DNA of 64,000 nucleotides, taken from NCBI GenBank assembly GCA_905160935.1, contig CAJHZI010000478.1:1667001-1731000 (forward strand), read 5' to 3'. The notes beneath the pieces are model-generated. The model saw nothing but the letters and a program-made list of their open reading frames with translations. It made no database searches and was not told the DNA's origin. This document shows, piece after piece, positions 18,239 through 27,695 of the stretch. The DNA is from Enchytraeus crypticus. Taxonomy: Eukaryota; Annelida; Clitellata; Enchytraeida; Enchytraeidae. How positions within the stretch are numbered: position 1 is the stretch's first letter; each line of letters begins with the position of its first letter. Both the position numbers and the translations under genes were made by a program.

Positions 18239-18676
18239 TTAGCGAAACGGAATAGACTCAACTGCATTTAGAAAATATCTCTTAGAATCAAACGATGATA
18301 GACCGACCTTCTCGATATCTCTGGTATATATAGCGTGATTAATACTTTTAAAAGTTTGAAATTTATGCTTTGTGTTTATACCATTGAATAGACATTTATA
18401 ATAATCATCAAAGGTTATACTCTTTTTAACTACACATGTTTTAATACCTTTAGCTTTCTTTTCTTCTTTCTCTTCTAAATGTATTTTATATGAGTACATT
18501 TTGGATCTCAAATGGATCCTTTCTGTCATAATATTTCCATTACATTCGTCCTTAAATTTACCAACTACCTTTTTATTTTTATCTGAATATAGAATATGAT
18601 CTTTAGGATAATCTGAAAAGTCGAATAAATCGTCATTCTCTTTCATTATTCTATATATATTTGAATCCTTAATATG
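18239..18676 (-). CDS. POLB: PolB C-terminal segment (thumb)
   Basis: It continues in the same frame as the core after the TGA at 18677-18679. Ten codons separate the stop from the first ATG (18646). The segment (FDFSDYPKDHILY, KVVGKFKDE, and a Lys-rich strand to YDDYYKCLFN-like sequence) matches the region after motif C in Polinton polymerases. Its stop codon overlaps that of the plus-strand ORF. Confidence 0.85.
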   Translation of the reverse strand, partial: HIKDSNIYRIMKENDDLFDFSDYPKDHILYSDKNKKVVGKFKDECNGNIMTERIHLRSKMYSYKIHLEEKEEKKAKGIKTCVVKKSITFDDYYKCLFNGINTKHKFQTFKSINHAIYTRDIEKVGLSSFDSKRYFLNAVESIPFR

Positions 18677-21145
18677 TCACACAAATGAATCCGTATCTCT
18701 GTATGTAAGCTTTACATCTTTAAATATATTTTGTAGCTTATTATAGTAAAAGTCATACATGAGATGTTTGGATAATTTCAATACACAAAATCCTATATAA
18801 ATAGGTTTATTAAATACAATTTTATGTTTCCTCATGTGTATTGCAATTAGATCTTTATTGAATATTTTTAAATAGTTATATGTTGGTTTCTTTATATGAT
18901 ATTTTGCTTGATCCCAATTGTCGCATAATTGTATATCAATTCTATTTCTTATAGCTTCCATAGTTTTTCCAAACATAGCATTGTTCATTAATTTGTAGAA
19001 GTTCTTCTCAAAGTCATTAGTTGCCTTTTTTCTCAATTCTGTATTGAAGTCTATGTATTTCTTAAGCCAATCGGATTGCTTAAATGATATTACATCATTA
19101 ATTTTAAATTCAGCACCCAATTTGTAATACAGTAGTAAGGTTTTAATATGAATTGTGTATTTTGTTTTATCTGTAAAATCTAGAATTAATTTTTCAGTTT
19201 CAATATATGATTCTTTCTTCATTTGATTTTTAGAATATTCCGAAAGAGCATCTTTACTAATTTTCTTTGTTTCTGGAGCTAAAGGATAGTTCTCAAAATT
19301 ACTTGTTTTAGGAGTTTTTAGTTCCACTGATAATATATATCCAGTTTCTTCATCTCCTGTAATTTTGTTATTGCGTATTTGTGAATCTAAATTAAAAATT
19401 TCTTCATTATCCAACCATTTAAAATCTGAATGTGGTAACTTTTCGCTCATTGAGCCCCCATATAAATTATTTGCGTCAATATATGGCAACCATTCTTGAT
19501 TTGGGTCGCTTTCTTTAATATTTGGATTAGTTGTATAGTTTTTACCTTCAACATTTACATATCTGTCACCTGTAACACCGCTAATTCCTCCTCTAATTCC
19601 ATGTTCAATCATTTGAAGCATTCTGTAGTCAGTTAGTAATTCTAGATTAATATTAGTGTATTTTAAACATGAATCAAATGTTAGACCTGGTTTTGTATAA
19701 TAATAACAAGGATCTAAATCATACGATTTTAAACTATTATTTCTAAATTCTTCAAACACATCAGCTAGTGCTAAAACATCAATTTTTAAATATAGATCTG
19801 AATATTTACCGAGATTAACATCATCAATTGAATTCCAAACTTTTAAATATTGATTATATTCTTGATCTGATATGTTTTTTAAGTTTAATTCATCATAGAA
19901 CTCTTCTCTTGAAATTATCTGATTATGTTTAAACTTCTCGAAGGAGTCTGTGAATGAATATGGGTATATTCCTTTAATTCTTGGTTTATTTTCAGATTTC
20001 TTAAATTTTTTAAACTTTACATTAAATTCATTATCAACAATTGCTTCTGTTTTTTCAATATCAATAATTTCATTCCAAAATATTACATCTTGTTCTTCTT
20101 TAGTTGTAAATTTAAGAAGATTTTTAAATAGCATTTTATCTGTCTTCAGAAGATTTGATGAAAGTTCATCCAGTGATTCTGACATAAATCTGTAGGAATC
20201 TAGAAATCTCAGTTCATAATCTGTTTTGCCTATTTTATACATTTTTGAGAATGAAATATATTTTTCTTCGGTATTAGGTAGTAATTTGAGCTCTCCCTTA
20301 CCAAACTTATTTAGTAAATGTACCACATGATGTGCATCGTAATTGCTTAAATTATGGAAGAAAATTGGTATAAACGTATTTGATTTTCTTTTAAAATTAC
20401 AAATTGTATGAGCAGCTCCTACATATTTTCCAGTTAGATGATCATGATCTATCACTTTTTGATTTGGATTCCAAATGTTTCCATTACTAGATATTTCTGG
20501 TGTATAATTAAATGGTTTATTACATAACCAACATGTTTTGGTTTGATAGTAAATTCTTTTTTCCCTATTTGTCAAAACTGGTTTTGGATATTTTTGAAGC
20601 ATACAATGATATTCTCGAACTATTTGTTCAATTGATTCAACAAAGTCATCCACATTATGAAATGAAACAAATCTATTAATAGCTCCAACGCTACAATATG
20701 CATTTGACGATGCAATATGTTTTTTCGGTCCTTTCTCAATAACCGATTCGAAATCTCCATAAATTGCTAAGTGATGTCTAAATTTATTTGAATATTTCTT
20801 AAAATTTAATATCTTATTTTCTACAGTTGGCATTATACATTGTGGATTTCCAGTTGTACAGTAGAAGAGATGTTTATCGTATGCGCTTTGATTTGTATAA
20901 CCAATCATACATCTTTTACAGATAGCAACATAATTATTCTTTGAATTTAATGCTCTATGAACTAGCCTTTTAAAATCCTTAATCCATGCGTAATGATATT
21001 GCTTTTCATAGTTTTGGTCTTCATCTTCACTCTCTATATATAATAAATCAACAACTCTTTCTGAATTTATTTTCGTGTTATATAGAGGATAGAAGTATTC
21101 GTTTGTATCATCTTCTGTAATACGTTGTTTCATATCCAAATACAT
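18677..21145 (-). CDS. POLB: PolB exonuclease and polymerase core
   Basis: 822 aa. In order: CxxC...C zinc-like (C76, C79, C96), Exo I D131-E133 (YGDFES), an HNH/endonuclease VII-like cluster (C205, C208, DHDH 233-236, C249), Exo II around N268-D270 (SNYD), Exo III YLKIDV (452-457), motif A D557-NNLYG, motif B K718-MNNAMFG and motif C YRDTDS (815-820). All catalytic residues of a proofreading family B polymerase are present. The frame ends at TGA two codons after motif C. The ATG at 21145 also lies in AATAAATG, but those bases encode the conserved ISINVFG of the linker frame, so I treat it as chance. Confidence 0.93.
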   Translation of the reverse strand: MYLDMKQRITEDDTNEYFYPLYNTKINSERVVDLLYIESEDEDQNYEKQYHYAWIKDFKRLVHRALNSKNNYVAICKRCMIGYTNQSAYDKHLFYCTTGNPQCIMPTVENKILNFKKYSNKFRHHLAIYGDFESVIEKGPKKHIASSNAYCSVGAINRFVSFHNVDDFVESIEQIVREYHCMLQKYPKPVLTNREKRIYYQTKTCWLCNKPFNYTPEISSNGNIWNPNQKVIDHDHLTGKYVGAAHTICNFKRKSNTFIPIFFHNLSNYDAHHVVHLLNKFGKGELKLLPNTEEKYISFSKMYKIGKTDYELRFLDSYRFMSESLDELSSNLLKTDKMLFKNLLKFTTKEEQDVIFWNEIIDIEKTEAIVDNEFNVKFKKFKKSENKPRIKGIYPYSFTDSFEKFKHNQIISREEFYDELNLKNISDQEYNQYLKVWNSIDDVNLGKYSDLYLKIDVLALADVFEEFRNNSLKSYDLDPCYYYTKPGLTFDSCLKYTNINLELLTDYRMLQMIEHGIRGGISGVTGDRYVNVEGKNYTTNPNIKESDPNQEWLPYIDANNLYGGSMSEKLPHSDFKWLDNEEIFNLDSQIRNNKITGDEETGYILSVELKTPKTSNFENYPLAPETKKISKDALSEYSKNQMKKESYIETEKLILDFTDKTKYTIHIKTLLLYYKLGAEFKINDVISFKQSDWLKKYIDFNTELRKKATNDFEKNFYKLMNNAMFGKTMEAIRNRIDIQLCDNWDQAKYHIKKPTYNYLKIFNKDLIAIHMRKHKIVFNKPIYIGFCVLKLSKHLMYDFYYNKLQNIFKDVKLTYRDTDSFV

Positions 21146-21174
21146 TTATTGAAATGTTATTCATTTGTTCGAAT

Positions 21175-22044
21175 TTATGTATATCCTTTATTTTTCATTG
21201 GAAAGTTTAAACCAGCTACATTTAATGTATTCCAATATGGTCTATATTTTGCTACTCTATCTGAATGATCACTTGCTGGGTAAAGAGCAGATAATATAGC
21301 CCAAATAAAACAATATTGATCTGTATTTTTAACGTTTATAACTGCCATTTTATGCTTAATATACTTTGGTAATTTAATATAGGAAGATCCTTGCATATGT
21401 GTATTTTTGGTGATCGTTATTTCAATCTCCTCATAGTTTTGAAGCACAGATTCACCATCTTCTACATTTAATGCTTCAACCCTATTTTCAATTTCTGTGA
21501 ACTGTTCTTTAATTAAACCGTGTAAATTATTCATTTCGTTAGCATTTATAATTATATTCTTATTGAAGAAACGATAGTTAATTGTAATATTATACTTTGG
21601 TTTAAATAGCAGTGCTTCAACTGTCATTTGAAATTTTACTGATTTAAATTTTCTTAATTTATTTTGGAGTGCTAATATTATTCCACGTGTAGCTCTGTTC
21701 TGTATATCAGCTAATTTCTCGTTTTTATTAGTAAACATAATTTTGGTTATATTATTATTCAATGCTTCTTTAATTACACCATGCTTTCTAATATATCTTT
21801 CATGTTTGATTTTCTTCTTATCTAATTTACTAGAAAATCTTAATTGTTTATATTTCTTTTTAATTTCATGTTGTTCAATTAAGGACTTTCTCTCAAGTTC
21901 CTCATATTTCTTCAGGGCTTGTTTAAGCTCTTTCTTGTCACGTTTAATTCTCTTATTTAACGTCTTGCTATCTCTCAGTTGAGATCCATATTTGGAATCA
22001 AGGTTAATGAAATCATCATAATCATTACTCAGAGTACTTTCCAT
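21175..22044 (-). CDS. POLB: PolB N-terminal segment
   Basis: 289 aa. The start lies in TCATTAATAAATGG, 15 bases after the zinc-finger gene. A long basic coiled coil (residues about 25-95) is followed by a domain ending in the segment from GSSYIKLPKYIKHK to KNTDQYCFIWAILSALYP. That last stretch is the conserved N-terminal module found ahead of the exonuclease in Polinton PolBs. The frame then ends at a TAA that is followed, in the +1 frame, by the rest of the module. The coiled-coil part may correspond to a terminal-protein-like region, but no priming residue can be assigned. Confidence 0.8.
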   Translation of the reverse strand: MESTLSNDYDDFINLDSKYGSQLRDSKTLNKRIKRDKKELKQALKKYEELERKSLIEQHEIKKKYKQLRFSSKLDKKKIKHERYIRKHGVIKEALNNNITKIMFTNKNEKLADIQNRATRGIILALQNKLRKFKSVKFQMTVEALLFKPKYNITINYRFFNKNIIINANEMNNLHGLIKEQFTEIENRVEALNVEDGESVLQNYEEIEITITKNTHMQGSSYIKLPKYIKHKMAVINVKNTDQYCFIWAILSALYPASDHSDRVAKYRPYWNTLNVAGLNFPMKNKGYT

Positions 22045-22059
22045 TTATTAATGAAAAGA

Positions 22060-22452
22060 TTATATAAAAGAATTTTCCTGAACAATTGAATTTGAATTTC
22101 TAATACCAGCCATACGTTTTGAAGCGCACTCCTTACAGTTTTTTAAATAGGGCCTTTCCATTTTATTAATATCAAGTAGTTCTTTACAGTTCTTGCACCT
22201 TTTCACTCCACCTCTAGAAATTTCATCATAACACAAACATATTTGCTTATCTTTCAAAAAATAATATTCGTCTATGGATGTGGCAAAGCAGATTGAACAA
22301 CAGTTGCACGAATCCTTGAGATTATTATAATCATTTTCTTTGCGCTGTTTTCTTTCAATTTTAATTTTATGAGATTTAGAAATGATATGCTTATTCATGT
22401 TGTTTTCATTAACTGAATAACCACATTCGCATTTCACTTTAGTACTCGACAT
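22060..22452 (-). CDS. Cys-rich zinc-finger protein, first gene of the minus-strand array
   Basis: 130 aa. A C2H2-like finger (C8, C10, H22, H28), a second Cys group (C49, C51, C52, C55, C72, C74) and a C-terminal pair (C86/C89 with C106/C109) spaced as in zinc ribbons or HNH-type knuckles. It is probably a DNA- or RNA-binding regulator, but no family can be named. The start is in AATAAATG, with a TATATATA tract about 15-25 bases upstream. As the most promoter-proximal gene it could be an early regulator; this is inference. Confidence 0.65.
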   Translation of the reverse strand: MSSTKVKCECGYSVNENNMNKHIISKSHKIKIERKQRKENDYNNLKDSCNCCSICFATSIDEYYFLKDKQICLCYDEISRGGVKRCKNCKELLDINKMERPYLKNCKECASKRMAGIRNSNSIVQENSFI

Positions 22453-22463
22453 TTATTAGGTAG

Positions 22464-22476
22464 AAATATATATAAA
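22464..22476 (-). promoter_or_regulatory. TATA-like tract upstream of the minus-strand array
   Basis: TTTATATATAT on the minus strand, about 12-24 bases before the ATG at 22452. The rest of 22453-22617 has no ORF and leads into the right TIR. Confidence 0.4.
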
Positions 22477-22640
22477 AGAAATAAGATCGTTAATAATATA
22501 GCATGTAGTCTTATACTATTTAAGCTGGATGCAAAGGTGGTTCAGTAACGGGAGGAGGGACTCTAGACTGGCATTTACTATCACACAGTGAGGCGTAATG
22601 ATATTGAAATTCATATTTTATCAATATTCTTTAGAAGAAA

Positions 22641-22655
22641 GTTCACAATGTGAGC
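22641..22655. promoter_or_regulatory. Palindrome copy at inner edge of right TIR
   Basis: GTTCACAATGTGAGC, inverse match of 6431-6445, about 190 bases upstream of the first minus-strand gene. Confidence 0.45.
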
Positions 22656-23358
22656 AAAAAGGCGGGGCTACGAATTGATTGACATCAATGATAAAATTAG
22701 ATTCCGTGGGAATTAATTTTCCATATTTTGTTCAAAAAACCATTCAATATTAGTAAATATATCTACATGAAAACCTATAATAATTAACTTAGTTATTATA
22801 ATTATTAACTTAATTATACAGTAACACCTATAATTAAAAGAAAAGAGTGGATGTAGATTTTTAGGAGTCCAGTGATATTTTTAAATGTCAATATTACAAA
22901 TATGTACTAATCCTAGATTGTTTTCTAGATGGGTAATTGTAACGTAGTGAGGTCATTGAGTACATAGATGGTCCAGGATTAATTTAGGATATGAAAGTGA
23001 TCACGTATTGATATACATATCTTTGCATGCTATTATGGGAGTAACATATAATGTACTTTCTTTAGAAGGTTTATGTGTAGGTCTAGTTTAGAAAACGAAA
23101 TGAATTGTTATATATATACTTCACATAACATGACTTAGTATTAAAGAGTGATAATGACAATTATAAATATTATTTTTATATGCCTGTTATATATATGTAT
23201 ATATGTTTGCTTGTTATTATGAGTATTAGATAATGTACTGTTCCTGGATTACCTATGAACTCAGTGGTCGAACGAACTTAATGAGGGGGCGAATGAAATG
23301 AAATATTATTTTTATGTGCCTGCTATATATGTATATATATTTGCTTGTTGTTATGAGA

Positions 23359-23506
23359 GTATCAGGGAATGTACTAATCCTGGATTACCTATGAACTCAA
23401 TGGTTGAATGAATGGAATGAGGAGGCGAATGTAACGAGACCCCCGAATGAAATGAAATGAGGTCATTGGGGCATAGGTGGTCCGGGGTTAGTACATTCCC
23501 TGATAC
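23359..23506. repeat. 148-bp MITE-like inverted-repeat unit (right TIR copy)
   Basis: Mirror copy of 5581-5728, with the same 19-bp inverted ends. Confidence 0.7.
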
Positions 23507-24743
23507 TTATACTATTAAAATATTTTACAGTAATCCTAAATATATTTTAAAAATGTATGACATAAGCCCCATCAGCATAATTTTTATAAATCATATATTT
23601 CTATTTTACAAAAGATAAGAAAACATTTTATCTGTAAAAGATTACTTAACTGTTCTGAACTCTGAACAAAATCAATAAATTTAATACATTTTTTTCCATC
23701 TTCCTTTATTAAATAAGACATTTCTTAGCTAAAAATCTTCAGTAGTCCATACACAAATATGCTTCGCAAAGAGATGTTTCTCCGTCGAAAGATTTCCGAT
23801 AGATGATAACTTTCAAAATGTAGCGGCTTATACAGTTAGAGTATGGCCTACATACGATTGCACAACGACCTGTGAACTTATCGTGATTACAGACATTGCG
23901 CAATATTCTAGAACATTTTAGAACATTCTCTCCCCATCAAGGCGCCGTCGCCGCACGCCATCTATTTCTCGTCAAATGGAGACTTGTCTAGACAGGCCGC
24001 AGCAGCGCCGTCCGCAGCGCGTCATCCCCCACAGCATCGCCGCCGCTTGCAGCATCGCGATCTCAGAAACGCGCCGCCCGCAGCAGCATCTGCTGCTGTT
24101 GGGCCTATGTTTTAAAACTCCCAGTATTCTAAACTACTTAGGTAGGTTGTAGTGTGTTTATCGTCAAAGTTCAGAAGCACAACTATAACGAATAAAAGAA
24201 GAGTAGGCCTAGTTCTATATTTAAATTAATTTAACCGTCGCAGCGACGAATAATGATTCCAACATAGGCTGACTAAAGACGTCATCAATTTGAGGTTACG
24301 AAATATTTCATAGAACTCAATCGTAGAGATATTGAAAATTCGCATAATTGGCTACAAATGTAGTTTTTTGTTGGATGATGGAAGATTAAGTGTAGCCATA
24401 TATAAGACCAGTAGAATGCTGCAGCTACACTTTACCGCTCAATGCAGGATTAAGCCGTGGATGGCTGTTCGAACGAGCTACGGTATATTGGTGGAGCGTG
24501 TATGTACTTTCTATAAAGATTACTATTGATTGATTCATACACGTCTAATATGCCGGCAGGCCTTACAGTCTACATACAGCCAGTCTCCTAAACGTATGAC
24601 GATAGTCATTGAGCGATTAAAGTCAAATCATTCGAACTTAATGCTGCAGACATCGAGCACACACAAGTGCGAACGAACACTTGTAAACCTTTCCAAATAT
24701 TGCAACAAATGTGCGAACACACGCACAAACATACGCGCACATT

Positions 24744-24885
24744 GGCTGGAGCCAGTGGCGAAGTCGGTAAGATACTTGACCGCGGATCAGTTCATGCGGG
24801 TTCAAATCCTGGGCTCGCCAGTCTCTGACATCGCTTTCGAGTGAGGAAACTGACGTTAGCCTTAGCTTTAACAGCTTTAGCTTTA
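24744..24885 (+). mobile_element. tRNA-derived SINE (family A) inserted in right TIR
   Basis: Starts GGCTGGAGCCAGTGGCGAAG. It has an A-box-like stretch (TGGCGAAGTCGGTAAGATA) and a B box (GGGTTCAAATCC), and a tail of GCTTTA repeats. The left TIR has the empty site (CGCGCACATACATG, inverted at about 2080), and ACAT appears on both sides of the SINE as a short target duplication. Confidence 0.85.
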
Positions 24886-25611
24886 CATACATGTATGCAC
24901 TCAATAATACATAACCAATAATACTCAATAATATCTGCAAACACATACAAATAAAAACATGTGCAAAAGCATATACGCACACTTGAGGAACATATTTGCA
25001 CACATACACATACACACGCCGACTATACTTGAAACTGACAACAGCATAGTTTCTGGTATTCGTCGCTTAGGCTCTGCGGCGCAGCGGCACTCACATCTGT
25101 TAGCAGCAGCATCATGTTTACGTCAAACGTTACTGGATAAAAAGAACAAGTGCGTCATTTCGAATGAGTCATCATGTTTAAGTCGAACTTAATCAGGTCA
25201 AAATAACAATTGCATCGTTTCGAATGGGTCATCATGTCTACGTCGAACTTTACTAGGTCAAAATAACAATTACATTATTTTGAATGAGTCATTCATTATG
25301 TTAACCCGGAACGTCGAACTATTGTCTTATTTTAGTTGAAGCGTCTTTGCCTTAGATTCATCTAAACGACTGCAAAATAACACCTCTCGTGTTAACGGTT
25401 AGAAGAAAGAAGATAGAAGACAGAAGATAACATATATAAATTTTATGAAGAACGTTAATTTTCTAGTTGTCCATTCTAGATAAGCGTTATCCTTCTAGAC
25501 CTCAGTCAAGTGAATGCAAATCCTAAATTCAGCGGAAAGCGCAATTTACTAGTTGCCTATTATAGTAAAAGCGTCTTTTCCACAGATTCAGGTAAACGAC
25601 TGCTTCCTTGA

Positions 25612-25768
25612 GTTATTGGCTTCCCGGCACTTCTCGCTTATATGATTTGCTACTTTCCCACTTCTTTTTTATGACTGTTAACAAGAACACCGCCCGTGTT
25701 AACAGTCATAAGAAAGAAGTGGGAAAGTAGCAAATCATATAAGCGAGAAGTGCCTGGAAGCCAATAAC
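25612..25768. repeat. Hairpin with ~72-bp arms near the right end
   Basis: Arm 1 (25612-25683) starts GTTATTGGCTTCCCGGCACT. Arm 2 (25697-25768) is its near-exact inverse, with a 13-base loop. The left TIR has only one arm (about 418-490). Confidence 0.8.
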
Positions 25769-26184
25769 TCCTTTCCCAATTTCTATTTTATATTTTAATT
25801 GTAAATGCAGGCATTTAGCTAACTAATTAGGGGACTTATTAGAAGTAGATTGACTTTATATTTATCGCTTTTTTCAGAATTTTATTAATTGTTGTGTAGA
25901 ATTCGTTTAATATTCTATTCTATCTTTATGTTTAATGTTTTAATTCGTTATCTTGCTATAGTGTCTTTTTGTTAGTAATAAAATAGTTTGAAATAAAAAA
26001 TAACTATTTTTTGTGTCGATATTTTAATTTAGATAGAATTAAAGAAATAATCACAAATAATGCAGACATACTTCAAATTATCATACATAGAGCGAATAAC
26101 CATGAGTTCTGTTCATAGCAGCTCCAGTGTCATTGATTTAGCCTCTTAGTGGCTATATGAGCAGGAGATCCTTTCATCCTCTAG

Positions 26185-26735
26185 TTTAATACCGCCGAAG
26201 CATGAAAAGTTGAAAATATCGAACCCACGACTCCATTTCCGAACTCCTATAATGAACGGAGGATTGGAGAACCGCATACAGCTATCCTGCAGTGCGTCGC
26301 CGACCGCAGAAGCTAATAGGCTACCGCATCAGCTGCTAGATTGTAGTATAATTTCACTTCGCTCCACTGATGCCAATCTCCTCTTAGTTCCAAATGTTCT
26401 CAAGTCATTGGGCAGAGGTTCATTTTCTTATGCAGCACCCACAATCTGGAACTCTTTACCTGCTAATCTTCGCTCATGTTTTTCTCTTTCAACATACTCA
26501 AGCAATCTTAAAACTTACCTTTTCCCACCATAGACATAATCAATCTACCTTGACCATTTTTTGATCACCGGACTGGCTTTCGTTTAGGACCTTACTTCTC
26601 CTCAGCACATTTCTTTTGCAGATTGGCCTGGGTGAATTGATCTGTAGTGATATGTGCTGTTGGGGACGTCCCTGACATCATCCCTGGATGAGCAAACGGA
26701 TGTTAAACCTTTATTATTTATTTATTATTATTATT
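26185..26735 (+). mobile_element. LINE 3' fragment flanking the Polinton
   Basis: An ORF at 26210-26533 ends with the C-terminal pattern of CR1/L2/Jockey-type LINE proteins (GSFSYAAPTIWNSLPANLR, then LKTYLF). A 3' UTR follows with GGGGACGTCCCTGACATCAT and a (TTATT)n tail. The same 3' end occurs at 63490-63725. It is 5'-truncated. The Polinton may have landed in it, but the other flank is outside the window. Confidence 0.75.
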
Positions 26736-26947
26736 ATTTCTAATGAGCTAAATTTCGTTGGAATTGTGTCAGTAGTCTCAATAAGACACTACTCGTGGAT
26801 TTTGATTAGACGATGAACGCGGTTTTGGATTTGACGTTGAACGTAACTTTTGATAGGACTATGAAAGTGGTTTCTGACTGGAAAATGAACCTTTGGATGA
26901 ATAAATGGAAGTTGAATCTTTGATAGTACCATTATTAAATTCCCTGG

Positions 26948-27070
26948 GGAGGGGATTTTGCGCTCTCAGTTAAGCTGGGCGTCAATTGAACGAAGTAAAG
27001 CCACGTTGCGCACGGTTAGTAAGTTGTGGGCGACCACTTTGGAAGACCCAGTGTCGACAGTTTTGAAAGT
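26948..27070 (+). repeat. 5S rRNA-like SINE or pseudogene fragment
   Basis: The stretch from GGTTAGTAAGTTGTGGGCGA to GGAAGACCCAGTG resembles the 3' half of 5S rRNA. A better-preserved relative is at 42671-42782 on the other strand. The remainder of 26736-27998 is AT-rich intergenic sequence with a family D repeat (about 27400-27695). Confidence 0.45.
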
Positions 27071-27399
27071 AAATAGTCCCCATTGTGTTGGATGTTAGTC
27101 TTAACTCCGCTCCGGTTGCTAATGGAGCACCAACAAAATGCAACGATTACTAATGACCATGGAGAGGAAAGAGAAAATAGCGAAAAACTACAAAAATAGC
27201 AACCAAGAAAGAAAACTTTGTAAAACATATGAGATTGCCATGAGTGTAACTATATACGGAATAAAATGATAAATAATTACTACCAATAACCCTGTTTTTG
27301 GTCATAACTTATAGTTATTGTTTACATCAAATATCAAGGCATCCGCGACTTTCATTATGTCCTTTTATATAACATTCCTCGGTGTTGAGCACGGGTCCC

Positions 27400-27695
27400 C
27401 TTGTTGTGCCCAGGTTCCCGTGCTGAGCCCGGGTGTGGTTGGGATCACAGAAGAATAGGACAACCATAAACAAGTTACCGCGAGTAAGTAAGAGGCGACT
27501 AAGGCAGGAGATGAGGAAGGCCACACCTCACAATAAAATGATTATAAGATCCAAACCAACGTTATAATGAGCTCGGAATTGAGCTCCTAGGCTCCAGAAT
27601 TTGCCATAAAACTTTTAAACGAATGGAAAAACATAAGGTCCATTTTTCCTGATCCTAGTTAAGCTGGAATTCAAGGGAAGATGATGATGATGATA
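27400..27695 (-). repeat. Interspersed repeat family D copy
   Basis: Read on the minus strand: (CAT)n, CTTCCCTTGAATTCCAG, TCTGGAGCCTAGGAGCTC, a GTCGCCTCTTAC segment and CCTATTCTTCTG. The same modules in the same order recur at about 29485-29690, 40518-40710 and 40730-40960, with fragments at 31440-31510, 38290-38410, 39740-39840, 52555-52600 and 52700-52760. Confidence 0.6.

Larger units (their letters stand above)
18239..22044 (-). pseudogene. POLB: Protein-primed DNA polymerase B, whole locus with three breaks
   Basis: Three open segments (21175-22044, 18677-21145 and 18239-18676) line up in order as one Polinton PolB of about 1,270 codons. The breaks are a +1 shift near 21180-21190, a second +1 shift near 21125-21140 and one in-frame TGA at 18677-18679. 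Between the two shifts a third frame encodes the expected linking segment (KFEQMNNISINVFGY). Each shift is what a single extra base would cause. The enzyme copies the element from protein-primed ends. With these breaks it should be inactive unless recoded. Confidence 0.9.
1..26184. mobile_element. Polinton/Maverick element, complete from end to end
   Basis: The sequence from base 1 is found again in reverse complement ending at about 26184, and both ends share the pattern AGAG-AT-AAAGGATCTCC. Between the inverted repeats lie the diagnostic Polinton genes: protein-primed PolB, retroviral-type integrase, FtsK/HerA-type packaging ATPase, adenain-like protease, and major and minor capsid proteins. 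Known Polintons start with AG, end with CT and make 6-bp target duplications. Here CTAG stands at both borders. The window starts at or within a few bases of the left end, so the duplication cannot be checked. The right flank is the 3' part of a LINE. The element lies about 1.8 kb downstream of the last TRPC exon. Confidence 0.95.
22618..26184 (-). repeat. Right terminal inverted repeat of the Polinton
   Basis: Inverse homologue of 1-6466, about 3.57 kb, keeping the order MITE unit, GC-rich block, TG-rich block and outer end. Differences from the left: a SINE (24744-24885), a 72-bp-arm hairpin (25612-25768), only one copy of the GC-rich unit, and one residual foldback subrepeat instead of the 2-kb insert. 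ORFs at 24332-25192 are fragments of these repeats and not genes. Confidence 0.92.

Noticed and set aside
17529..18679. Alternative genetic code reading TAG or TGA as sense
   Set aside because: The two breaks use different stop codons, intact neighbours end normally with TAA or TAG, and the host exons use the standard code.
21143..21150. AATAAATG at the apparent PolB core start as an eleventh motif copy
   Set aside because: Those bases encode the conserved ISINVFG segment in the linker frame, so the match is probably coincidental; left out of the count.
24742..24840. Functional tRNA gene
   Set aside because: The A and B boxes belong to a repeated SINE with a common tail; the acceptor stem does not fold as a tRNA.
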